Assembly: GCF_000247695.1 (NCBI RefSeq)
Contig: NW_004624742.1
Coordinates: 1,393,071-1,457,070 of the forward strand
Length of the DNA: 64,000 nt
From: Heterocephalus glaber
Lineage: Eukaryota > Chordata > Mammalia > Rodentia > Bathyergidae
Direction of reading: 5' to 3'
Within the stretch, counting starts at the first letter, position 1; every line of letters starts with the position of its first letter. The position numbers were made by a program, and so were the translations under genes. Positions 1 through 10,640 of this stretch are shown here, one piece after another. The notes under the pieces were generated by a model that was not told where the DNA came from, searched no databases, and saw only the letters and a list, made by a program, of their open reading frames with translations.

Positions 1-2500
1 GCTACATCTGTGGGGTAAACTTTAACCACGGTGTAATCCAGATGGAATTGTGCCATTGACCCTAGTGATGCATCACATTGTAACTCCTTTTCAGCTAAGT
101 GTGCAGGGATTACATCTATGGGAAGTGTTGTTAGCGTGTGTGTGTGTTTCTCTCTCCACAGTTTAGCTATGCCAACAAAGGTTTGCCATTGTGAGGAGTT
201 AACGGAAGCATTTTCAGAGTTTGTTTTTTGGAAATCTCCTTGACAAGTGCTTCAAAAAATAAAAATAACAACATTCTTCATTCCCTGTGCATTTCTTGAG
301 TTTATTGTTTTCAATCATTTACTTTCTAATCAGCTGTAAATTGCTGTGGGACACTTTAGGTTTCAGGATGATGGCATTATTTTGGGGCACCACAGGTCTG
401 TCTTTGAATACAATTTCTGTATTTCAAGTGAAATTGGCAGTGGGGGATCTGAGCACTTGGCCATAAATCAGTCCACTACACATGGCTGGCTGTAAGAATG
501 TCCACCTACTACCTTAGGTAGCAGGAATCATGTTATAACTGAGACATGGAAAATAATGCTAGTCTAACTGACAGTGGCTGTAGAAAATTGAAGGAAAGAG
601 TTTACTGCAGGAAAGAATATAAAATGCATCCTGTATCTTCTTTGCAGAAACTTGGAGCACCTCACAAACCCTTCCCAAGAGCAAATATCACGTTGGAGTG
701 GTCACCACTATCAGAGCCACTAATGAGGCCTAATTGGAGCAACAGAGTCTGCCTGTGCACATTAGCATCTCTAAGTTATCCCAATTAAGGAACAAGATAC
801 AATGGAGTGGGCAATGTCTGGATACCAGTGCCCTGCTTGGGAGCACTGTGAGGCACAAGGCCAAAGGCTGAGTGCCTCCAACCACCCAATGTGTGACCTA
901 ATTGCTAATTGATGCACAACCTTGGGTGGCCTGCTGCTTCTTAATGATGCTCAAGACAGTTTGGGGTCCTAGAACAACAAGCTTGTTTTGGAACAAAGCC
1001 AACAATTTATCTTCATTTATTGGTGTTTTGCCCTTTCAGGGAAAAAATACACATTGCCGTATGACAATGGGAAACAACGCTCTTCAGCACTACACTAAGA
1101 GGAGAAGAGGCACATCAGGCTAACAGGTAGGTAATCCAAGTGGCTATGGTATGTAGAGCACTGTTGGAGAAGTTATTTCTGGAGCATCAAGAGGTAAAGA
1201 GAAAATAGAGAAAGGTGCAGCACATTACATTTTAAAGATGAGGTCACAGAAAGAAACTTTTACAATGTATAGAATTTATCTCAGAATCCACTGTCTATGG
1301 GCATGGCTTCATTGTCACACTTTCAAAAGTCCATTTCTGGTCTTCACATTTTAGGGAAATGTGGAATGAGGTGAAAAGTTTTAGCTGAGTTGTGAAGATT
1401 AGGAAAGGATGGCTATCTTGAAAAGATGTAAATAGGGTGGACTGAAACTTTATACTCCTTACTTTGTTCATTAATTTAGTAATAAGTGTTCCAGGCACTC
1501 ATATGTTCTCGGGTTTACATGTTGAACAGCAGTGATAGAATCTGTGATTTTACAGAATTTAAATCTTACTTAAAAAATCATTTAATGCAATGAAAACAGT
1601 CATAGCTGAGTTTTATTAACTTTCTTAGTATATACTAGGCAAGGAAAGGATATTATTTTAACCTAGGGGTCAGAGAGTTTCCTGAAGATGTAGAGTTTAC
1701 CCTGAGACATTGGGAGACCATCCTCTGGCCTTTGGGATATAATAATTTAAACATTTCCTTACAATTATGTAAAATTATACCTGTACTTGCTTTAGAACTA
1801 ACAAGTAGTGAGTTTTATTTAACAAATATAGAGTAGTTTTTAAGCCTTTCTGATTTCTACATGATGTCTGATCTAAATGGGAAAATATGTAGCTTATGGG
1901 AAAAGTGAAGTATAAAGAAACTATTAGACAGGAAAGAAAGGAAGAGAGACAGGAAGGGAAGGGAGAACTTTAGAAAAACACACCCACTTCAAAGGGGACA
2001 CCTATTAATAGATACAAAAAGAAGAAAAACAATTGGCAGATACAGATAGAAACAGAGTAGAAATGGAAGGAAAAAGATAAGGATATATTTCAAAAGGATT
2101 GGGACATAAAAAAATATATTTTACTGTGGGGAATTTCTAGTCTTACACGAGCTGAGCTTGTCAGGTATTTTTGTTTTCCTTTCATTATAGTTTCTGAAGT
2201 GATTATTATTCTAGCTTGTTCTCCTCTAGGTGCCAAAGAGCTGGTCAACCTCTATTTAGCTTTTCCAGAGACAGAAGAATAATGATTTTCTTGAATTATT
2301 TCTGATAAAGTAACATAAACAATAGGCTGACAATTATTACAGATATTTTGGCAACAAAAATTAATTACTAGCATAGTCACTGCTAAATTTATTCATGTAA
2401 CAAATATTATGCAACAAATATTTATTATTTGACAGATATTTAGTGAGCTAGTATAAACTCTGTACAAGGCACCATCAAAGGATAATCATTAAGGTCCATA
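1..2500. other. unassigned AT-rich non-coding DNA
   Basis: I recognise no gene, RNA gene or repeat family here. The short ORFs (60-80 codons) have no recognisable similarity and are at chance length. A short GT run lies near 137-148 and a purine-rich patch at about 1920-2100 (GGAAAGAAAGGAAG type). Old diverged repeats may be hidden below what can be recognised by eye. Confidence 0.5.
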
Positions 2501-2529
2501 ACTAATTTAAGTGTCCAAAATGTCCCACT

Positions 2530-2710
2530 AGTGACAAATTGTTTTTGCTCATGCCCCCTCCTCATATTTCTAGTTTCATCTCTGTCCTATAACATGCCCT
2601 CTTCTGTCCTTACCCAATCCACTTGCCTCTGTCTCTCATGTACTAGTCAAGATTCATGTCCTCTGGAGAGCTTTTTCCTGTAGTCCCTTTTTCCTCTCAA
2701 ACTCCCTATG
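2530..2710 (+). mobile_element. L2-like LINE 3'-end fragment
   Basis: A C/T-rich stretch with phrases typical of the L2 3' region in sense orientation (CCACTTGCCTCTGTCTCTCATG, then CTCTGGAGAGCTTTTTCC). It is short and diverged, and there is no terminal repeat to confirm it, so this is a weak call. Confidence 0.3.
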
Positions 2711-2935
2711 ATCATGTTGCTATCACTGCTGATTTTTGATGCTTTTGAGTCTCACAAAATCATTACAGTAACAAAGTCACTTTTAAATGGAGGGAGGAGA
2801 ATGTTTTCTGTCTTTATGATGCTCAATGGGAAGTCCCACAATGCAGTGCACTTGGAGCCCCAACTTACAGAGCACACTGCAGTAACTGTCTGTTCTCAGT
2901 GTTGGCTATTTTCCCACTTTGATGGGGCATTACTG

Positions 2936-3419
2936 GGCTGAATTGTGTCCCATTACAAAAGTCACATGTAGAAGCTGTCACTCCTCATATCTCCAAATGT
3001 GACTGTTTGAAGATAGGGTCTCTGAACAGGTGATTAAATTAATGTGTGGGCTGGCGTGATCCAATCAGACTAGTCCTTACATGAAGGGGAAAACTGGAAA
3101 CACAGAGAGACACCAGGGATGAGCACATATAGCAAATTTCATTGGATGACAAAGGACAAAACAGCCATCTAAAAGACAAGAAGACAGATTTTATCTTTTT
3201 TTGGTAGCAGAGATCAAACTCAGGACCTTGCACTTGCCAGGCAGGTGCTATGCCATTGGCTACATCCCTGGCCCAAGAAGACAAATTTCAGAGGAAATCA
3301 ATCCTATAGACAATTTGATATTGAACCTCCAGCTTTCAAAGCTGGGAGAAATAAATTTTTGTTGTTTAAGACACCTAGTGTGTAGTATTTTGTCATAGTG
3401 AGCAGAACAGACTAATACA
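2936..3419 (+). mobile_element. ERVL-MaLR (MLT1/MST-type) solo LTR, split by an ID SINE
   Basis: The sequence begins GGCTGAATTGTGTCCC and runs through the MaLR signatures ATAGGGTCTCTGAACAGGTGATTAAATTAA, GATCCAATCAGACTAGTCCTTACATGAAG and GGAAACACAGAGAGACACC. It ends with AGAAATAAATTTTTGTTGTTTAAGACACC and GAACAGACTAATACA, which is the usual polyadenylation and 3' end region of MLT1/MST LTRs. An ID SINE in reverse orientation interrupts it at 3192-3274. No internal ERVL sequence flanks it, so it is a solo LTR. The subfamily is not resolved. Confidence 0.8.
3192..3274 (-). mobile_element. ID-like tRNA-derived SINE inserted in a MaLR LTR
   Basis: Read on the minus strand, this is GGGCCAGGGATGTAGCC... 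through ...GAGTTTGATCTCTGCTACC followed by an A-tail. The plus strand shows TTTTTTTGGTAGCAGAGATCAAACTC first. Flanks AAGAAGACAGATTT (3178-3191) and AAGAAGACAAATTT (3275-3288) match at 13 of 14 bases, a target-site duplication that fixes the borders. The body is diverged from the younger copies in this window, so the insertion is fairly old but younger than its host LTR. Confidence 0.85.
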
Positions 3420-3935
3420 AGCGGTATTTTACTCCAGGGAGGGAATCTAGAACAGGTGGCTTTATGTTCGCTACTCAGGTTTTATCCCCAGCTCACAGTC
3501 AGGATTTGCCCTAACTTATCTTACTGATTTTCTCTTCGTGATGAATTTTATGTTTGGAAATGTGTGGTTAAATTTTGTTTAACATTTTTACTTTTAATCT
3601 ATTGAAGTTTCAAATAAACTAAAATCTAGTGTTTTTTTCAGTTTCCTCAGGAACAGGTATTTTTTTCATAATTACAAGTACTGTACATGTATAGAAAAGA
3701 GCAGAGATCATAAGCATGCAGCTCGATGAATTCTAAAAAAGAGTAAACACCCATCTTTGTCTTAGAATACTCCCAGTGAAAACTTTTCAAAAATTCATCG
3801 GGCATGTTTTCTATAGATTTTTAAAATAAATACTATTTATTAAATTAAGTGTTCATTCTGTTTATAATTTGCAAAGTTGTTATTTTTTCACCACAAGTAA
3901 GTGTTCAATCTTATAAAAATATCACTCTACATCTA
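3420..3935. other. unassigned AT-rich DNA
   Basis: I see no gene or recognised repeat. The base composition and T-rich runs would fit more of the antisense L1 that follows, but no specific match can be shown. Confidence 0.4.
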
Positions 3936-3939
3936 TCAT

Positions 3940-4240
3940 GATGTTCATAATTTTCTAACTTTTTCCTGTTTTTTAAGGTGAATTGTATTTATAGATTTAA
4001 AAAATTAAATCCACACTCAAATGCTGAGCTGTGATGTTATGATCCTTTATATATATTATTGGATTCAATTTGCTAATAATTTGATTAAGGATTTTTTTTC
4101 AGGTATGTTGTTAGAGAAATTGGCCTGTATTTTCTGTTCTTGCAGTATCATTGTCAGATTTTGTTATGAAGGTCATCTGGTTCCATAAAAAGACCTGTGA
4201 AGTTTTGTTTTCTGAAAGAGTTTGTCCAAGGCTATGCTAT
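3940..4240 (-). mobile_element. ancient L1 ORF2 fragment, antisense
   Basis: The plus strand reads TATTATTGGATTCAATTTGCTAATAATTTGATTAAGGATTTTT and then GAAATTGGCCTGTATTTTCTGTTCTTGCAGTATCATTGTCAGATTTTG. This is the antisense of the L1 reverse transcriptase region normally read as TTGGATTCAGTTTGCTAGTATTTTGTTGAGG. It has stop codons throughout and is a 5'- and 3'-truncated fossil. Confidence 0.75.
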
Positions 4241-4559
4241 TTACTAGTCTTGTTAAAAGCTGTCTTCTTTTGCCCTTGGCACCCACATGCATGAGCTGGT
4301 ACCATTACAGACTTCAGTGTTGACATAGTCGATGTGGTGTATCCTCCTCCCACTCTCACCTGAAGATTTGCTCTCTAGCCTAGTCAAAATCCATGAATAT
4401 AAATGGGTCTTGAGCATGGAGGAGGGTTTTGGCCAGTATTACACCCTAGACATATTCAAACCACAGAACTGAACTCCTGTCTGCTACCTTTATAGCTTTT
4501 TTTCTTTAACTTCTATTTAGTGGGCCTCTTACAAGTGGAATTAGATAGTTTCCTGACCT

Positions 4560-5062
4560 TCCAATGACTCTTTTAACTCATTCATAATCTAGAACCTCTT
4601 ACCTCCATGAGCAAATGGATTAAATTCCTCCTGTTGCTTACCCCGCCTAAGCCACATGGTCTTTAAATGTTCTCCTGGCCTTTCCGCTTCTGGTTCCTTT
4701 TCCCTATAGCTTGCTTCCCTCAATTCACCGCATCACTCATGAACTCACGTACTTCACGTCTTTTCTCAACTGCCACCATCTGAGTGAGGCCAACTCTAAG
4801 CTATTGAAGATTGTAACTCCCAAGGGCCTTCCTCCCCTTCTACCTAAAACGATGGCACACCCTATCCTTCTCCACATCCTTACCATCATTTGATAAACAA
4901 TTCCAGAATCACGTATTTGTTGATGAGTTGTTTCTCACCTACAGGAGAAACAGAGCCTCCTAAGAGGAGAGGTTTTTGTCTTTTGATTAGTACTTCCCAA
5001 GCACCTAAAATATACTTGCTACTAAGTAGCTGGTCAATAAATACGAGTTGACAAGATTCTCA
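4560..5062 (+). mobile_element. L2-like LINE 3' end
   Basis: Pyrimidine-rich sequence with L2 3'-end phrases in order: CCACATGGTCTTTAAATG, TCTGAGTGAGGCCAACTC, ACCCTATCCTTCTCC, then a terminal block AGGAGAGGTTTTTGTC ... AGCACCTAAAATATACTTGCTACTAAGTAGCTGGTCAATAAATACGAGTTGA. The last block is the classic 'GCACATAGTAGGCGCTCAATAAAT' tail. The 60-codon ORF inside is part of the repeat. Confidence 0.65.
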
Positions 5063-5994
5063 AAGAACGTATTCCATAGTTTGCGTTGTTCCTTCAACCC
5101 AATATTTTTAAGGCTCTTAAATATACATGTAAATCTATTCATTCTGACTGACCGTGTGTTATCATATTATAAGACTATACCAGAATTCCTTAGTTTGGTT
5201 TTCTATTGTTATATATTAGGCTTATTTGAAAACTATGTATCCCCCTACACATTTTAAAGTTAACATCTAGCTTTTAAAGTCCAGATTTAAGAATTATAAA
5301 GGATCATGTTCAGCCTATTATATTTTGTACTCATAGTTTAAATATATTTTGGTCAAAACCTTGAAGTAGATTTGGCTAATCTAATTTGTGAAAAATGTCT
5401 ATCATTTAACTTAAATGTCATATCCAGTCTTCATTGTCAAAACAAACAGCTATCAGACTTACTTTCTGTCAGAAATATATGACTTCATTTTTCAATTCAA
5501 GTAAATGTGCTTTCATTCCTATCTCCATGACAACCTTCTCACTTTTGAATTCTGTTTCTAAGATAGATAAAGTGAAAGAAGGATAGATGAAAAGATAGAT
5601 ACAAACACACAGCTTTGTCTTGTTTTGTCACTTGGAAGAAACCAGGAACTGCTTCCCCGTCAATGTTTCTTTACCTAGCTTAGTGCTTAGTCCTTGGACT
5701 CTTCATGAGCTCTGCATTCCTGAAATGTCTCCTAGGCACTCAGAGATTTTTAAGACCTAGGGCAATCCATCACAGTACTTTCAAAAGAGGGAAGGATGGT
5801 CCTTTCTTTTTGAAAAGAAAGACTGTGAAGCTATGCATGGGTAAGAAAAGAGAATAAGCCAAGCTGTCTCCTAAGGACTCACAACTCCAATAAAACTACT
5901 ACAAAAGTTGAAGATCTAAAAGATAATTTCCTTAAAACTATGCCTGGAAGAAAATGACTGTATTGCACATACTTTGAGGTTGAATTCTTGGGTT
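5063..5994. other. unassigned AT-rich DNA
   Basis: I recognise no gene, RNA or repeat family. A GATA/AGAT-rich patch lies at about 5558-5605. Confidence 0.4.
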
Positions 5995-6482
5995 GAAAGT
6001 ATGGTGCAGTCAGAACTCTATTAAATATTAAGCAGCTTTCCAGAATGTTTGACCCAGTTTTTATTGTACAATTAGATCATGTGTTGCCATTGTTCCATAT
6101 CCCTTTACATGGACACATTAAAAAAAAAATTAACCATATGATGCATGTGCACCATTCTATTACATTGTAAATTTTCACTCCCCTCATGAATATGAGATTG
6201 AATTTCTTTTCATGTTTATGGTCAGTAGGGTTGTCTATTCTGTTAATTCATGGTTCCTTGCCATTTTTTCTTTTAGATTATATACTTTTTACTTATTGAT
6301 TTGCTGTAATGTCTTGTATATCCTGGATGCTAAACTGTATCTGTCACACATATTGCAATTTTTTTCTCCCAGACTATGACTGTCTTCTCTTTTTAAGTAA
6401 AGCTTTTATGGTAAAACAGTTTCAGATTTTTTTTTTTTTTTTAAGTAGAGTTTGCTACTATGGTCTGATTTTGTGAGGCTCT
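5995..6482 (-). mobile_element. ancient L1 ORF2 3' region, antisense
   Basis: The plus strand carries the antisense L1 landmarks GGTTGTCTATTCTGTTAATTC, TTACTTATTGATTTGCTGTAATGTCTTGTATATCCTGGATGC and TATTGCAATTTTTTTCTCCCAGACTATGACTGTCTTC. These are the diverged forms of 'TTCTTTATATATTCTGGATAC' and 'TTGCAAATATTTTCTCCCAGTCTATGG'. It ends in a 15-T run near 6428-6442. The fragment has no ORF. Confidence 0.75.
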
Positions 6483-6484
6483 CT

Positions 6485-7022
6485 GTCTTAGTTACTTTCC
6501 TTATTGCTGGAACAAAATACCTGACATCCACCATTCAAGTGAGGAAAGATTTATTTTGGCTCCTGTTTCAACAACAGAATGGCGCGGCAGAGAGCATGGT
6601 AGAGGAAGAGCTGCTTAATGCATAGTGTCCAGGAAGCAGAGAGAGTAAAGGGAGGAGCTGGGGAAGGAGATAAACCCCGCTAGGTCATTCCCTAGGGCAG
6701 TGGTGACAGAACCTATGACTCAGGCATTCTTTTTCTTTTGAGACAAAAGATGTTAATGTACAAGTTACTTTTTCTAAACTAGAACTTCAGTATTCAGGTT
6801 TAATTGCAGTGTTGCACTTTGGGATAAATAAGTGGGTTTGGGGTTGCAATTTGGGGATCTTCTCTAAAAGATACATCATCATTACCCTAGTGACTTGCCT
6901 CTCCTGAGCAGGCCCCACCTCCTAATAGCAAATCAGCTATAATCCACTTAGTCTAATAACCTTCCAAAAGCTCTGTCTTCAAACACATGAGGGACTTGGA
7001 GACTTCCAGATGCAAACCCTAA
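6485..7022 (-). mobile_element. ERVL-MaLR LTR (rodent MST/MTD-like), reverse, split by a hAT-like element
   Basis: The reverse-oriented LTR starts CTTAGTTACTTTCCTTATTGCTGGAACAAAATACCTGACA, followed by AGGAAAGATTTATTTTGGCTC, which is the reverse of the AATAAA-containing 3' end. It continues to GGCCCCACCTCCTAATAGCAAATCAG and the terminus AACCCTAACACC. The LTR text is interrupted at 6698-6884 by an unrelated 187-bp element, and joining the flanks restores a normal LTR reading. The same subfamily recurs in reverse near 44.4, 45.2 and 54.1 kb, and forward near 34.9 kb. Confidence 0.75.
6698..6884. mobile_element. nonautonomous hAT-like DNA transposon with 8-bp target duplication
   Basis: The element starts CAGTGGTGACAGAACCTATGAC and ends TTCTCTAAAAGATACATCATCATTA. 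The flanks are CCCTAGGG (6690-6697) and CCCTAGTG (6885-6892), identical at 7 of 8 bases; an 8-bp duplication is the hAT hallmark. The interior contains GTGGGTTTGGGGTTGCAATTTGGGGATCTTCTCTAAAAG, which I recall from nonautonomous hAT families of several mammals. The terminal inverted repeats are decayed (about half the first 16 bases match), so the target duplication and the clean interruption of the host LTR are the better evidence. No transposase is encoded. Confidence 0.7.
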
Positions 7023-7380
7023 CACCCTCCATTTGACAAAAAAAAATTCCTATGTTAAAACCTAGTCACTGCTGTGAGGGTATTAGGAGGCCAAGTTTGA
7101 GAGTTGATTAGGTAGTGAAGACAGAGACCTCATGAGTGCCATTAACACCTTACAAAAAGATAAAGGCTCCAGGGAGCTTTCTGGTCCCTTTCTCATCATG
7201 GGAGGACACAGCAAGAAGGTGCTGTCTGTGAACCAGGAAACAGGCCCGTGCCAAGCATTGAATCCATCACCATCTTGATCTTGGAATTTTTAGCCTCTAC
7301 AACCGTGAGAAATAAATTTCTAGTGTTATAAGACACCAGCTTATGGTACTTTGTCAAAGAGGTATGAACAGATTAAGACA
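7023..7380 (+). mobile_element. ERVL-MaLR (MLT1/MST-type) LTR, forward
   Basis: Ordered signatures are GGGTATTAGGAGGCCAAG, GATTAGGTAGTGAAGACAGAGACCTCATGAGTGCC, ATCATGGGAGGACACAGCAAGAAGG, CATCTTGATCTTGGAATTTTTAGCC, GTGAGAAATAAATTTCTAGTG and the terminal GAACAGATTAAGACA. This is a full-length or nearly full-length solo LTR. It directly abuts the reverse LTR on its left, forming an inverted pair of two different subfamilies. Confidence 0.85.
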
Positions 7381-7786
7381 ATTGTACTACAATTCCTGTA
7401 TACACTATTCGTAGTTCTTTCTATTGTGAATAGTTTACATTAGTTTGATATACTTACCACAGGCAAATGAACTCATATTGTTTTATTAGGGAAAGTCCAC
7501 ATTTTATTCCAACTCTCTTGCCTCGTGTTCCTTTTCTGCAGCACAGTCTCACCCAGGGTATCAGGGTATTACATTACACTAGGTCATTATGTCCCTTAGG
7601 CGCATCTTATCCGTGACATTTCTGACTTTTTGTTTGTTTACCTGCTTGACGCCCTTAAAATTTTTGAGATGAATTGGTCAAATATTTTGGAGAGAACCTT
7701 TCTATATAATGTTTTTCTCATGGGGAAACTTGGTTATAGCTTTGGGGGAGGAAAACCAGGGATGACAAATACCATTCTTATAAAAT
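7381..7786. other. unassigned DNA between an LTR and an L1
   Basis: No gene or repeat family is recognised. The right end runs into the L1 fragment without a visible target duplication. Confidence 0.35.
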
Positions 7787-8672
7787 CTTAAGAAGGCTCC
7801 AAGAAGAATGGCAATCATTAAGAAATAAAAGAAATAACAAATGCTGGTGTGGCTATGGTGAAAAAGGAACTCTCTTGCATCGTTGGTTGCAATGTAGACT
7901 AGTACAACCATTATCAATATATAAATTCCTCAAAAAACTAAAATTAGAAACTCCATATGACTCAGCTATCCCCCTTCCAGGTGTCTTCCCCAAAGAGCTA
8001 ATGACATCATACTATAGCCATATATATTCATGGATACATTCATATCAATTTTTTATAACAGCACAATTCATAATAGCTAAATTCAGGAAGCCTGTACATC
8101 CATCAACAGACAATTGGATAAAGAAAATGTGGTATCTATAAACAATGGAATAATGCTTGGCCATAAGGAGGGACAAATTTGAGACATTTTTAGGAAAATA
8201 GATGCACCTGGAAAATATAATGTTGAATAAAATAAATCAGATGCACAAGCTAAAATACCATATGGTATCTGTCATTTGAGTAAGGCAAAATACAAATAAA
8301 GAGAACAATAAAGAATGAGTAGAAGGAGACAAGTGGATGAATCTCTTGCAAATAAGAGGTCCAAGAGACTGTGGGTGAGAGGAAAAGGTGGGGGAATAAA
8401 GATGGAATAGTAGAATAAAGATATGCCATGTATAGGAACCTAATAACCTCAATGAATGTAGACTTTATATGTCATAAACATGTGATAAGATTAATAATAT
8501 CAACAGGAACAAAAATGGAGAAAGGAGACTCAGAGGAGGAGGAGAGGTGGAAGGGCAGGGGAAGGGGAGTTAAAAAAAAAGAACCAAGCTGTATTATGTA
8601 TACATACCTTCTCCCCAAGATGATTGTAAACTGCATATACTGGAAGCACGTACTAATGAAATAAAAAGGAGG
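7787..8672 (+). mobile_element. L1 3' end (ORF2 C-terminus plus 3' UTR), sense
   Basis: A 5'-truncated L1 in sense orientation. The 88-codon ORF at 7875-8141 contains RWLQCRLVQPLSIYKFLKKL and a DSAIPLPGVFPKEL block, the conserved ORF2 C-terminal segment. An earlier frame holds the matching CGYGEKGTL-type residues, so there is at least one frameshift. The 3' UTR follows with TGGTATCTATAAACAATGGAATAATGCTTGGCC, a G-rich purine tract (about 8515-8570) and the terminal ACTAATGAAATAAAAAGG. The element is dead. It belongs to the same lineage as the copies at 9.8, 13.5, 34.5 and 42.0 kb. Confidence 0.9.
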
Positions 8673-8919
8673 GTACAAAATATCAACTAGAATTATCACT
8701 ATTGAGGTAGGATAATTATTCCTCCCCTTCCATATTGTTTTCTTTGGAAAGAATTCACTATAAGCAGTACTACAAATTTATGTTTCAACTCCTTTGAAAT
8801 TCTTTTGCAAAGGAGAGGTGTCTATTCTTCCTCATGTACTTGTTTGCTCCATCATTGAAGTATATCAGTATGGAATAAAAAATATTTATGTTATGTTCTG
8901 GATTGTAACCCAGTATTGC

Positions 8920-9010
8920 TTTTTTTTTTTTTTTTGGTACGGGGGATCAAACTTGGGACCTTGCGTTTGAGAGGCAGGCGGGGAAACCACTGAGCTAAAT
9001 CCCTGGTCCC
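8920..9010 (-). mobile_element. ID-like tRNA-derived SINE, reverse
   Basis: The plus strand shows a T-run, then GGTACGGGGGATCAAACTTGGGACC (reverse of the B box and 3' GGTACC) and CCACTGAGCTAAATCCCTGG (reverse of the A box). The flanks CCAGTATTGCT (left) and CCAATACTTCT (right) form a degenerate target duplication. It lies inside or at the border of the ancient antisense L1 that continues to the right. Confidence 0.85.
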
Positions 9011-9039
9011 CCAATACTTCTTTATTTATTTTGTTGCTC

Positions 9040-9800
9040 AAATTGTTCCAGCTTTAACTTTTACTGTCTTTTTTAACTTTAATTATAGATTTTATTATAA
9101 GCATTTAAAATTAATGTGATAGTATTTACTATTTTTCTTTGCGGTTTGTATTACTTGGCTCCATTTTTAAGAAATTATACTCAATTTTACCTTCTAAATA
9201 TGTAATATCCTACTGACTCAAATGCAAATTTTTAAAAGATTAGTTTCTGCTTATATTTTTGTGTATAATATGTGGCAGAGATCCAAATTTTATTCTTTGG
9301 ATATCTTCCCAAATTTTCCTGTATTACTCATGTAATAGACTATTGTCTTATTTATTTATAAATTTGCCACAGATATATATTAAATTTTGCATAGTTACAA
9401 ATCTGTTTCTGGGCTTTCTGTTCTTTTTAATTTAACCACTTGTCTATCTCTGCATCACTATTCTAATTCCTTAATTATTATAGAAGTATAAGAACTTCTG
9501 TTCTTCAAAGTTATATTGATTAATCTTGGTTCTTTAAATTATGATCAGTTTGTCAAATTGCATAAGATTTGTGGTTAGGAAATTAATTTGAAATGCACTA
9601 ATGACTTCCTCTTTGGCTTCCCTTTCTCTTTTTCCTTCTAGAAACACTTAGAGTAGATTAACATCTTTATTTTACTGGGCCATCTTAGTCATAAACTTTG
9701 TTGATATCTGTTTCTTCCAGGCTATTGTATTTTTCAATAATGTATTGTTCTTTGCCATAAAGTCATGTACATAATTGACTACAATTATCTTTACTTATTC
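9040..9800 (-). mobile_element. ancient L1 ORF2 fragment, antisense
   Basis: T-rich sequence with antisense L1 landmarks: CAAATTTTATTCTTTGGATATCTTCCCAAATTTTCC, AATTTGCCACAGATATATATTAAATTTTGC and ATCTCTGCATCACTATTCTAATTCC. It is strongly diverged with no ORF. It appears continuous in orientation with the antisense L1 from about 10.65 kb on, with a younger L1 between them. Confidence 0.6.
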
Positions 9801-9845
9801 CATAATTTTTGTTATAATTAAAAATAAATTTTTATTTCTAATACA

Positions 9846-10640
9846 TTTTTTCCATTAAGCTTATTGGTACATTTTAGGTATACAATACAGTTACATTCAT
9901 CACTGGGATCTTGTACCTGTACATGATGTATCTTGGTTCTTATTTTTTCCCCATTCCCAGCCCTCTCTTCACCCCCTCCACCCTTCCCTATTTACAAAAA
10001 CTTTGTTTCCATTTTTTTCCTTTTCTCATATTTTTCTTTTCCCTTCTTTCCTCTTCCCTACCCCTCCTACTTTCCCTACTCCTTTAGAACTTTTCTTCCT
10101 ATTTCACAATATCAATTATACATTTTGATCCTTATTTACACTTTTAGTTTTTCACACAAGAGAAACTGTTCGGTATTTACACATGTGTGTCCTATTTCAC
10201 TTAAAAGTATGGCCTCAATGTGATTCCACTTAGCTATAAATGTCTCTAGTTTCTCATTCTTTATGGCTGAGTAGTACTCCATTTTATAAAAAAAGAACAC
10301 ATCTTCTTTATCCAGTCTGTAGTTGATGGGCAATTGGGGTGTTTCCAAGTTTTAGCTATTAAAAACTGTGCCACTATAAACATGGGTGCACATATATCGC
10401 TGTGGTATGATACTTTTAATTCTTTTGGAAAGATACCCAGAAGAGGAATAGCTGGGTCAAATGGGACCTCTAATCCCAGTTCTTTGAGGTATCTCCTTAT
10501 TGATTTCCACAGTGGTTGCACCAGTCTGCACTCCCACCAACAATGGAGAAGGGTTCCTTTCTCTCCACAACCCTGCCAGCATTTGTTATTGGTTGATTTC
10601 TTGATAGCAGCCATTCTTTCAATACATTTTTGTTACTTGT
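9846..10640 (-). mobile_element. younger L1 3' end (ORF2 C-terminus and 3' UTR), antisense
   Basis: On the minus strand a 117-codon ORF (10614 to 10261) reads [17 protein letters not shown], then [18 protein letters not shown] and DWIKKM, the conserved C-terminal part of L1 ORF2. A second frame (10348 to 10136) continues with a [15 protein letters not shown] block, so a frameshift separates them. Downstream is the purine-rich 3' UTR, seen as CCCTCCACCCTTCCC pyrimidines on the plus strand, and the end near 9846 (reverse of AATGTACCAATAAGC). The protein is better preserved than in the neighbouring L1 pieces, so this copy is younger. It is 5'-truncated at about 10640. Confidence 0.92.
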
